Assembly: GCF_001625305.1 (NCBI RefSeq)
Contig: NW_017802379.1
Span: 2,169,564 to 2,233,563, forward strand
Origin: Branchiostoma belcheri
Taxonomy: Eukaryota > Chordata > Leptocardii > Amphioxiformes > Branchiostomatidae
Direction: 5' to 3'
DNA length: 64,000 nt
Part shown: positions 51,247 to 61,200 of the stretch, piece after piece
Layout: each line of letters begins with the position of its first letter
How positions within the stretch are numbered: the stretch's first letter is position 1
Program-made: the position numbers and the translations under genes
The notes under the pieces: model-generated
Databases searched by the model: none
Seen by the model: only the letters and a program-made list of their open reading frames with translations
What the model was told of the DNA's origin: nothing

Positions 51247-51894
51247 CTAGGCTCCCCCAGAAGTCTTCTTTCTCACTCGCAGTTGCTTGTCTGCTCCCTG
51301 TGTGACATAGTGACATGTTTGTTACATTTGCATTCTTGTACTGAAATATAAGGAAAATTTACAGTTGAAGCAGTTTGCAGCAAAATGAAATAATTAAGTT
51401 TCAGCAGTATGTCAAATTCACACATCTTTGATGTAAATGAGCACTACACTAGTAAAAGTTACTACAAGGCTCTCTATATCCAACACTAAATTTTCTTCAT
51501 TGTCTCCATTTGATGGACAGAAGCTACTTGTTAAGCACCAAGGAATCCAGAAGGATTGGGACAAAATCCCCCGTGAAAGCTTATTATCAGGTGAAGTGCT
51601 TTCTTAGGGTTAAATTTCAAAAGGCTTCATTCTAATTTTGTGGACCTACCAGTAAACTTCTGTTCATGAACTGGAGATGCTGGACAAGCCCTGAAAGGCA
51701 AAGAAGACTTAAATATCTTACCCCCCCCTCCCCGGTATAGTTAAGACAACATCAAACCCAGACTGACCATCTGCCGTGTGGTGACCTCCAGGCCCAGCCC
51801 CAGGGCCGTGTGTTGGATACAGTCTCTCTCTGCTGATGTCAGCTTCTCCAGGGGGAAAGTCATCTCTGGCAGGCCAGCATCCTCACAAAATGAG
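51247..51894 (-). CDS. Last two exons of a probable R3H-domain protein (partial model)
   Basis: Exon 51768-51894 (acceptor CCACAG, donor GTCAGT) joins in phase 0 to 51247-51297, which ends in TAG. The joined peptide contains KLTSAERDCIQHTALGLGLE and then GADKQLRVRKK. This fits the R3H pattern (R-x3-H, hydrophobic LGL, then a basic strand), a single-strand nucleic acid binding fold; here the spacing is R-D-C-I-Q-H. The R3H would be at the very C-terminus. The first exon enters in phase 2, so further exons lie to the right, but I could not find them up to 53.6 kb. The 65-codon frame at 51119-51316 is a shadow of the last exon. The parent gene is not identified. Confidence 0.5.
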
Positions 51895-53669
51895 CTGTGG
51901 ACACAAATTTTTAATTCTTAGGCTTTGAGTTTGATCATATCTGCTGTGACTTAACAATTGCATTTAATTTAGTATTTCATATATCATTTGACAGCTTAAT
52001 AATATTTATTGATACCCTGGTACCCTGTTTGATGAATGAACAACCATAACAGATGGGGAACTACACAGTAATTGGAAATCGTAATAAACAAGCTTTCGAT
52101 TGATAATAATCAATCACTACAAGGCCACACCGATTTAATTTTATGGATGACATCCGCGCGCGCATTGATTTTCGCCCGATCTCAAGAAAAAAAAAAAAAG
52201 ATCACGTATTCCGAGGCTCTGGCCTGGCTTTAGGCCTGGGTAGTGCATGGTGGTGATAACTCTGGTTGACGGCAGCCAGGCTACCGAAGCTCCAAGACTC
52301 AAGAACTCAGTACATACGTACAGCAGTGTCGATTCATATATTCCGCAAAAATCCAGCATGTGTCGGCCTGTCGTATACGTCGCTATGTAATGCGCCAAAT
52401 TCACAATACCAGGTTTGTATTCCTGTGGTTTTGTAGCATTTTTATTTTTGGCCGGATTTTTATTTTTTTCGCCCGCGCGCACTAGTTTGGGGGTCTTCAG
52501 AGGATGTCATCCATAAAATTAAATCGGTGTGGCCCAACTAGGCATTTATCTAAAGAAGACCAGGTCCTGATGTTGACTTGGCATTTCCTGAGCTTTTGCT
52601 ACCAATGGTCTTTGTAAGGTTTTAACTTAAAAGTCTTACAGCATGGTTAGTACATGCCATTTGTACAATGTATGTAGCAATAGATGCCATGCATTGTACC
52701 TTGTATAACTGTTGTGCAAGAAAGTTTAGCACAATGTCATGCAGTAATAACATAGGAGATGATCTAGAAGATTCTTCTTGCAAAGCTCATGGCAAAGCCA
52801 TCTGCTTGCCTAAATTCATGGACACTTTAATACAGGATCTGAATCATCTCTACCACTAGCATCAGCTGGAACTCTCAGACTTACTAATCACTGTTACTGT
52901 TCTTTCTTTGAATTGCCGCTTCAGACTTGATGAAGCTATTCATACTAGATGTACAATGTATATGAATGGTTTATTTAAAAAAAATACAAAAACATTGGCA
53001 CAAACATTGCAGCCTGAATAGTGTGTTTTGACATTACAATTTGGATTTAGACATGCTTTATTTACAAGTAAAACACGAAAGAGCAAAAATGTTCTATACA
53101 ATATCTGCAAGTAATAACTGTCGTGTTTCTACAAGTTCATACCACAAAATCTTATCTAAGCTATAATCTTATATAAATACTGAGCTAAAGTCCCGCAAGG
53201 GACACCCAGTGTTCAGAAGATGACTTTTGAGTTACTGTTCCCTAGGGCACTAAAAATACCATTATATATAATAATCTTTTTGTTTGCATGCCACAGATAT
53301 TAGGGATGCATTAGTTGCCTACATATGATCTCAACACTACAACAGACACTGCATGTGTTTTTCACAGTGCATGCAGAGTGCAATAGTTAGTAACCATGAT
53401 TATACAATAATGCAGCTGATTAAGTTTGCATTGTTATCTAGGCAGGTATTGGCAACAGCCCATCATGTTAGAAGCATTGAAATCTTTTCAAGGCAATTAA
53501 TCATGATATTGTACAGTGTCACATCATTCTGTGTTGCCCATGGTAACAGCCTACACGAGTCTTACTGAGCAAGCGCTGTCGTGATTATTCCTAGGAAGCT
53601 TCACGACCAGGTGCAGCTTCATAATTGCTCTAGCCATCTTGCCCAGGCAAACAAACTACAGTAGAGTAA
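51895..53669. other. Intergenic or intronic, no exon recognised
   Basis: Contains MITE copy D. Missing upstream exons of the R3H-like gene may be here, or the gene may extend further; no candidate exon has both good splice sites and a convincing frame. Confidence 0.4.
52123..52534. mobile_element. GGCC-terminal MITE, copy D
   Basis: Termini GGCCACACCGATTTAATTTT and its complement, extended by GGATGACATCC and GCGCGC-rich subterminal sequence exactly as in copy A. Both flanks are CAA, a 3-bp duplication. The 412-bp interior is non-coding and differs from copy A. Confidence 0.88.
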
Positions 53670-55010
53670 ATGTCCACAGCTTGGAAATCTCACCTCAGAC
53701 CAAAATCAGCTCCAGCATGTTCAACAACACCTCCGACCCAAGGATGCTCCCTGAGACATCTGTTTCTGACTTCAGAAGTTTACTGCTACAAATGGCATCT
53801 ACAGAACAATACGGTATCCCTCGCACAAGCCCACCAAGCCTGCTCCATGTACGAGGACCTTGTGAGGTTGGGGACAGGTACTGACGTTGTCTTCTGGCTG
53901 ATGGGACTTCTCATCTTCATCTGTAACGCTCCCGTGCTCCTGGGAATCATCACAACAAAAGAACTCCACAGACCAATCCACATCTACCTGGCAAATCTGG
54001 CCGTCACAGATGTTTTTGCAGGCATCGGACTTCTGTACCGCACAGTTGGTCATGTCGGACTCAATGCAATTGATAACTACAAGTTGATCATAACGTTTAT
54101 CAACTTAACCATATTTACTCAGATGATATCAGCATCAGCTCTGTCCCTATTGTCTATTGACGCCTATGTTGCCATATCGCATCCCCTATTCTTCCACATC
54201 CACGCCGACAGTGCCAAACTGCGCGCAGGTGTGGCTCTGACTGTTTCCTGGATTGTCTTCTCCTTGCTTGCCTTCTCACCAAGTATGGGCTGGAATTGTC
54301 TTCACATGCAAACCCTAACCACCAATATCTGCATTTCATGGTACCCTCTGGCCTTTGTAATCACTTGTGCATCCATACTGTTTTTGCTGTGCATTGTCAT
54401 GCTGTTCACAAATATAAGTGTGTATACAGCAATCAGACAGCGGGCAAAGAGAAGGCTTGAACAGACAGTGAACCAAAATGCACAAAACAACACTGCACAA
54501 GAAGAGGCCAACAGGAAGTTTGAAGAAATGGTGTACAAGGCAAGGACTGTGATGATTCATGTAGCGGTGGCATTCGTCTGCTGGCTGTTACCCCTTCTGT
54601 CTGTTGCAGCCTGCAAAATTATCCCAGATATTTGCTATAGGAGCAGTCTTTTCTTTGCGGGGTTTTGTCTGAACTCACTCATTAATCCGATAGCAACAAT
54701 CATCCGCACACCAGACTTGAGGAATACAATTCGGCAGAAACTGACAGGCATCCACCAGACAATTGTCACCCTGATACGGGGAAGCAGTGTGAACCCACAG
54801 GAACAACAGGCTGGAACAGAAGATGTCCCTAATCTACAGGAAGGTCCTGCACCCGGAGAGGAACAAAACACACCACATCTGGCTCCAGATGAACAGTCTG
54901 CAGTGGAAAACTGTGACCACATCATCCATGATGCCCACGGAGTGACAGGACCAGAAAGATCACACAGAGGGCAACGAACAAAAGATCTTGCCCTGGTGGA
55001 GATGGACTGA
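53670..55010 (+). CDS. Class A GPCR, MECA-type (lysophospholipid/cannabinoid-like), intronless
   Basis: One exon of 446 codons with seven hydrophobic segments at about 72-95, 104-126, 140-163, 187-205, 224-250, 292-314 and 325-345. Conserved points are LANLAVTD (TM2), SLLSIDAYVAI (TM3 end), W194 (TM4), CWLLP (TM6) and LNSLINP (TM7). The pairing of C210 and C221 within loop 2, with no TM3 cysteine, is typical of the MECA cluster (melanocortin, EDG/LPA, cannabinoid, adenosine). DRY is changed to DAY at 164-166 and NPxxY to NPIAT at 339-343. Residue N46 (NNT) could be glycosylated. The C-terminal tail is about 85 residues, rich in Glu/Pro/Gln. The first 60 residues are not hydrophobic; M60 is an alternative start. 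Ligand unknown; it may be an amphioxus-expanded orphan clade. Confidence 0.92.
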   Translation: MSTAWKSHLRPKSAPACSTTPPTQGCSLRHLFLTSEVYCYKWHLQNNTVSLAQAHQACSMYEDLVRLGTGTDVVFWLMGLLIFICNAPVLLGIITTKELHRPIHIYLANLAVTDVFAGIGLLYRTVGHVGLNAIDNYKLIITFINLTIFTQMISASALSLLSIDAYVAISHPLFFHIHADSAKLRAGVALTVSWIVFSLLAFSPSMGWNCLHMQTLTTNICISWYPLAFVITCASILFLLCIVMLFTNISVYTAIRQRAKRRLEQTVNQNAQNNTAQEEANRKFEEMVYKARTVMIHVAVAFVCWLLPLLSVAACKIIPDICYRSSLFFAGFCLNSLINPIATIIRTPDLRNTIRQKLTGIHQTIVTLIRGSSVNPQEQQAGTEDVPNLQEGPAPGEEQNTPHLAPDEQSAVENCDHIIHDAHGVTGPERSHRGQRTKDLALVEMD

Positions 55011-56737
55011 AATGATTCAGAACTGCTTAAAAACTGTAGAAACAACTAGCACTCCATGGACAACAATGGCAGCACCAATGGAACAACAAAGGCAAGTACA
55101 CATGCAATGTACAAGTATACTGTAACATATTTCGTGGATCAATGGCATGTAAATACTTTTAATCTTCAGAATTGTTCAAATTTGTGACACTGTGAAATGT
55201 AATTTTGTATATATAATTCATCTATAATATTTCCAACAGCTGCTGTAAAATCAAGTCCTTAAAATAGTACTAGTACTAGAAGTAAAAGAATGTAAATGAA
55301 AGTGAATTGTAATTGAAAATTGTAGAAAGATGTAGATACCATCTAACAGGACCATTGAATAGATGTAAGAATTGCACTGAAAATGATTGGCTCCACTTTG
55401 TACACTATAAAACTAAGTCACAAATTATTCTTTAAAATGTATTCCTAATGTCACCTCAAATATAACTATCATGATTAAAGATTAAGATTGGAGGATCCAT
55501 TGAGTGAAATATGTCATCTGTCAATAGCTTCATCGAGATGCTAACAGCAAAATAATTCCGCCTTTCAAGGAACAGTAACGGTGATTAGTCAGCCTGGCTT
55601 TATAACTACAAACATTAGGAAAAGAATAAAGATGCACTGTGCCCTCCACTACCGGGTATTTTCTGTTTCATCACTATCTTTCTAATACATCTGATGGTCC
55701 TACCAACCACATATTCATAGGTCATAAGGCCACACCAATATATATTTAATTTGTTGGTTCTCAGATTTGCCTCTTCATTTTGTTTCTGATTTGCAAACAA
55801 AAAGATTCTGGTTCAGAATCAACTCAAAAATGCTCATATTTTGCCTCCAACAGTTGAGGAAAGTCCTTATCCTCCTAGTTGTTACACTTTTTCCATTTAT
55901 CAATGCAGTGGTTTGATTTAAAGTTCAAAATTCATTGTTTAAATATCAACCCAGCCTTTTGTGTTGACTTCATCTAAGCATTTGGGGCTATAATAGGATG
56001 CCTTGACCTGTTTTTATTTTTTATTTTTTTGCCCTGTCACTTCATATTTTTTTCTGAAAAAAATCTGAGAATCAACAAATTAAATTGGTGTGGCCTAAGG
56101 CAGGAGTTGAAAGGTCACACAAATAAAGACATCATGCTAAGTTTCTCAGACAGTGAGCCAAAAGTTGGCAAAGATGTCCTTTTTCTGTTCAATGGCATCT
56201 TGCCAACATTCAATAAGGCAGAACAGGACTGTAATCCTAGTCACATACCAGAACTCAATACTCTCTTTATGTACAAAGCAAACAAAACACCATTGTTGAC
56301 CTCACTTTGTGTCGCTTGGGGGCTTTTTTTTTACAACGGGAACTACACTGAACTATACTACTTAAAATATTAGAGATCTTCCCACTAGACTGCTTCTTTT
56401 CTGTTTCCTAATGGATTGAACAAAGCACAACAAGTAGCATGAGTGAAACCTACACCTGGGGGTCATTTGTCAGTCATGTGACTTGGCAAGCGGTCAACAC
56501 TAGGAAGGACAAACATACCTTTACCCTCTTAACGTCAACTTGAAGAGCTCTTGGAGACCATTAACTTTCATTTTCGCTGTGTGATATACAATTCTAATGG
56601 TAATACCTACTTGTAAAAGATTACTGGTCACAGAAGCTTGGACATTTTGTGGTCTGCTTTCTGAGGGACAGAAAAACAACCTTCCAGTACAGAGCTGTGA
56701 TTAACACTAATAACAGGTGAGGAACTGTGCCAAGACC
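55011..56737. other. Intergenic, with MITE copy E
   Basis: AT-rich sequence between the GPCR and the XK-related gene. A splice acceptor-like TAACAG just before 56717 suggests a non-coding 5' exon of the XK-related gene upstream. No coding region recognised. Confidence 0.45.
55728..56095. mobile_element. GGCC-terminal MITE, copy E
   Basis: Termini GGCCACACCAATATATATTT and its near complement ending GGTGTGGCC, with TAA on both sides as a 3-bp duplication. The subterminal block (TTTGTTGGTTCTCAGATTT) is inverted at the other end. The right half is nearly the same as copy C at 47766. Confidence 0.88.
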
Positions 56738-57943
56738 ATGGCAGACAGCAGGAAGGGAGCACAGACAGCAGGGCTGATCTTTGCTCTGGTTCTGATCCCA
56801 CTTCTGCTCTACGTGGCCAACATTGTGACAGACTTGCTGCTGGCTGTACGGTACCTGCGGAGTGAAGACTACACCTGGTTTTCGCTAACCCTTGCGTTTG
56901 TCCTGGGGCCATCGCTGATCATTCAGCTTGTTTCCCTGTTCTATGAGTGGAAGACTATACAACAATATCGACCTCTTCTATGTATCCTCCACGTGCTTCA
57001 GATTGGGGTGTTCATCCAGTACGGAGCTGTTTTTCTGAATCTATGGCTGGGACTGGGCGGTGGGGAAAGTGGTCGTGTCAGCCCTGGTTTACCCATCATT
57101 CACTTAACGGAGGCGGTGCTCCAGTCCATGCCTCAGTTGAGTCTACAGTTCTACATCACTGTCTGTGTGGGACTTTACAACACGACTACATGTATGGCTG
57201 ATGAGGACAGCGCCCAACCAATGTCTACCATCGTGCCCTTCAACCACAGCTCAACAGGTACTTTCAACAACACAGAACAGGTATGGGAGACCACTAGAAT
57301 GTATGAAGATGATGAAGACAGGAGTGAGCCAGAGTTACTATTTTTGTTGTTGACACCACTTAAAGTTGTGTCAATGTCCGTGTCCCTTGTAGCTGCCGTC
57401 AAGGCCGTGGTGGCATTTTTCTACGACAAGTGTCTGTCGAAGGAAAATCTGAGCACGGCGAGACTCCTCGCAAGAATCCTGCTTGTCACAGTTTGGAAAC
57501 TCTGCGAGCTCTGTGTGCGTGCCTTCGTTGTTGGACTGTTTGCCTCCATTGCAAAGTGGATTGTGATCGTGGTCTTGGCCGCCCAATGGGTTATCCTGAC
57601 GATAGCCGTCACTACCGTACGTGACGCGTGGTTTACCGTGAATATGCTGATGTGTGGGCTTGCCGCAGCAGTGGACACGTTCAGCATGACCTGGTCCATC
57701 TTCTACCTAAAAACCTTCTGGTTGAACACAGTACTGACCCTACTGGGGAACATTGCCATGGCGTTGGGATGGCACTTCATGAAGGCTAAGGAAAAGTGGT
57801 ATGACACTGCTGCCCTTACGTTCGTAGTGAGTGCATCAGTCCTGTCTGTTGTGTTGGGTATTGCAGAGATGATACTTGAGAAACGACTTAAATGCCAATG
57901 TCAGGTCAAAAAAAGGGAGATGCAGTATGAAATGAGGCAGTGA
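56738..57943 (+). CDS. XK-related protein (XKR family scramblase-like)
   Basis: A single coding exon of 401 codons starting at the ATG at 56738 (ACCATGG context); the reading frame is open a few codons upstream, but only with GTG. About eight to ten membrane helices are evident. Family marks are DLLLAVRYLRSEDYTWFSL near the N-terminus, VSLFYEWKTIQQYRP, and the conserved TEAVLQSMPQLSLQFYI. The C-terminal part has TFSMTWSIFYLKTFW and GWHFMKAKEKWYD. XKR proteins include XKR8, a caspase-activated phospholipid scramblase, and XK, the Kell partner. A loop near residue 185-205 is acidic (DEDR). I see no caspase site in the short basic C-terminus, so caspase activation is not supported. Subfamily cannot be fixed by eye. 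Confidence 0.9.
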   Translation: MADSRKGAQTAGLIFALVLIPLLLYVANIVTDLLLAVRYLRSEDYTWFSLTLAFVLGPSLIIQLVSLFYEWKTIQQYRPLLCILHVLQIGVFIQYGAVFLNLWLGLGGGESGRVSPGLPIIHLTEAVLQSMPQLSLQFYITVCVGLYNTTTCMADEDSAQPMSTIVPFNHSSTGTFNNTEQVWETTRMYEDDEDRSEPELLFLLLTPLKVVSMSVSLVAAVKAVVAFFYDKCLSKENLSTARLLARILLVTVWKLCELCVRAFVVGLFASIAKWIVIVVLAAQWVILTIAVTTVRDAWFTVNMLMCGLAAAVDTFSMTWSIFYLKTFWLNTVLTLLGNIAMALGWHFMKAKEKWYDTAALTFVVSASVLSVVLGIAEMILEKRLKCQCQVKKREMQYEMRQ

Positions 57944-58261
57944 TAGTAACTGATACAGCCATACAATTGTATGTACATGTACTGGGTCTTCTTTGTAAAC
58001 ATTTTTAGAAACAGGACAAGAAGGAAATAGAGAAATACTGTGTATTGAGGCCGTGAAACCACATGTATGTGCACCAAGGTACAGACTTTCTTCTCAAAGT
58101 GAGTGTTTTTATGTAAATTAAATGTAAGGACAAAATGATACATCTATAGATAATTAAGGAAAGCTAAAATGGCAATTAACCTTGTGTTATTGTAGCATAT
58201 GTACAAAACTATGTTGATGTCTGAATTTTAGACATTTTTTTTACAGATAAAAAAACTATAC

Positions 58262-61200
58262 TCACACAAACTTGTCATCAATAAGTTTTTTGAACTCAGC
58301 ACTGCATTCTGGAATGTCTGAGCTTTTGATCTCTGAAAATAATTCTAGTGTCAGATAAACAATAGCAAAGTGCAACAACATGAGCAATGTGCTTCTTTAA
58401 AGTTTTGGATGTTAAAGTTAGGGGTTAAAGACATTTGAAAAATATTAATTATGCTTCAAATTGGAACTACATTTCCTTTCAACATCTTCAAACATTCTGA
58501 TGCACCGAAAGGTAAAGAAAATCAGTAATGCAGGCAAACTAAGGAAATTTTATATGTCTGGTGCAGGTAATTCAAAGTAGAACCTGTAACAGGGAACTGT
58601 ACAGCAAATTATTGTATAGTCAGTCTCCATACCCTGTGTTCCTTTCAGCCCACCAAACATTTTGCGACAGCATTCCTTCTCAAGCATTGAAAACTGACGG
58701 AACTTCCTGAAAAAAATTGCAACAAAAAACTCTTGTAAAATTCCAACCAATGGAAACATTGCTGTAATTTCTGAAGGTGTTGAAGATCCATAAAAATAGC
58801 CATAGTCTCAATAGTATAACAAAGAAATAGGTTTTACATAATCTATTGCATGGACAGCAATGTCGTGACCATTGACTTTCACACTGACCTGTCGAGTTTT
58901 TTTAGTTCCTCCCTGATGTCCTTGTTGTTGGGTGCCAGGTTCTGAGCCTTCAGCAGACAGCCTTTGGATCTGTCAAATTCACTCAGCTCACACAGAGCCT
59001 GGGAGAATAGGAATAATAAGTATCTATGGATGGAGCAAAGTGTCAGGCTCAGGGTTCGAAATTCATTTTGGGTAATAACTGCAATGGTGCACCTAACCTA
59101 AAAAATTGGGTGCACAAAAAATTTTTTGGGTGCACCATATATTAGGTAGAATGTCAGTAAAAACTAATTATGTTTCATTTCTAAATAAATGTACTTAACA
59201 ATGATTTTATCATTTTTTTGACCCTTAGATGTTAAAAATATGCTGTATACTACAGTAACTACCGGTATACATTTAACATCTTTACATACGTAAACCTATG
59301 AAAATATTTAGGTGCACTGGTGCACCCACAAAAAAAACATGGGTGCACAGCTCCAAATTTGGATGTACTAAGGTGCACATGCACCCAGTATTTTGAGCCC
59401 TGCGGCTGAAGAGACTTGTGTGTGTAAAACCTATCACAAGTAAGAAAGAGAGATGAATAGTTGATTATATGTAAGGTAAGTACTAAGGTATATTATTACA
59501 TACAATTATACTGGCTCAGAAAAGAACAAGATACAGTGTTATGACAACAAGTACCAAAGTTACCAAGGTCACACATCTGTTAACTGCTTCTTTGTTCAAA
59601 ATTAACACCAAACAACCTAATACATGAGACACTTATGTGCTAATGTAAAGACTTATATATTGTTCCAAGTACTCATGTCTGCACAAAATATTTGAACAGC
59701 TTTTCTCTGTGACAAGTACATTGTAGTAAGTTACAACCCAGTGCATAGATCACACACTTAGAAAGTCCAATGAATCATGTACAGATGTCGAGGGTAATCC
59801 TTTAACGACAGTAAATATATATATAACTTATGTGTGTGTAATAACTATATAAATTATAATAAGAAGTACATAATTTCCTTATATACTGTACTGTGACCTC
59901 AACTCTCATAATTCCACCAGCCATCCTATGACCGCCATCTTAAAAAAATGAAATGTTGAGTTCTCTTCAAGTATTCATATCTTAAACGGTCACCCAGATC
60001 TGAATGGTGCATAGCTACATCAGTACATGTAAGGTCGGGATTACTCTTTGAAGTCACCATTTTTTTCAGGTGGCATTTTTACTTTTATAACTTATTCTTA
60101 GGATTTTCATTGGAATTATGAGAGCTGACTTTACGTATTTCCAAAATGATAGAAATACCTGACCTGGCCCTTTCTATACAAAGCCTTCACGTTGCCGCCA
60201 TCGATCTCGAGTGCGCGGTTACAGTTGGCAATACAGCGAGCGTACTCTCCGACCTTCAGGTTACACAGCGCCATGTTGTTGTACAGTTTCAGCAGGACCT
60301 TGTTCCTTTTGGCCTCTTCCTCATCATTGGCCAAGCGAGCATTCTCCAACGTCCTCAGGGCCTGAAGAAATCATGTAGTTTGGTTACTAGGTTAGGAAGT
60401 GCTGGGTAGTTTTGTGTACCACATATTTTCAGCAAGACAGAGATCAATAAAGAGAGCAAACAAACTGTTACCACTGAGGACAGTATACCAGTTACAAACA
60501 GAGGTTGAAAACTAGAAAGGTAACATTTGCAAAGCAAATGCATAAAGTTTACCTATATGGTCTGTTTTGTTCATTCTTACTCAAATACATTCATAATTAT
60601 ACAGTATATGGTAAGACAGGAGTATAAATCCCTCCTACTATAAAATTGCAACATTATGTAACCCAACACCAGTTACCATGGTGAGAGATGTCAACAAATC
60701 AGGTCATTGGCCAGGTCAGTGTTTGGAACGGAAGAAGAGGAAACATAGCAAAAACAATATTTTTACTGAAAAAGACAATAGAAACAATACTCTGGAATCA
60801 ATTCTGATTTCATCAGAACCAGGAAAGTGGTGAAAGCCCCCCTCAGGCTGACATGTCCTCTGATGAAACAGTTCTAACCTTGCTGTACTTGCTGATAGCT
60901 TGTTTAAACTGATGGCGCTGGAAGTACTCATTCCCATGGTTCTTCTCCACATGAGCAACCTCAAGGAGCTGCTGGAATGTCGCTTCCTTTTTTTTCTCCT
61001 AGGCAAAAAAACAGATAACACAGAAGTTCATGTCACCCAGATATTATTTGACACATGTAACACTATTTTAGAACTCGGAGAAACTGTCACAAACACTTGA
61101 AAATATAAAGGAAAGGACGGATGATAAATTGATTGGAGAGGAGCAGAAGTGAGACTGAGTGCAGTCCTTTTCCCACCTCTGTCAGTGAGTTGAACTCCTC

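Noticed and set aside
51119..51316. 65-codon minus-strand open frame
   Set aside because: It overlaps the last R3H exon in another phase; the R3H motif is completed only in the phase I used.
51521..51590. Possible plus-strand exon (KLLVKHQGIQKDWDK) with AG and GT flanks
   Set aside because: Weak pyrimidine tract, no neighbouring plus-strand exon, and it lies inside the minus-strand gene model.
51663..51712. Possible extra minus-strand exon between the two R3H exons
   Set aside because: Its splice sites look acceptable, but inclusion in phase leads to a stop after eight codons and breaks the R3H match.
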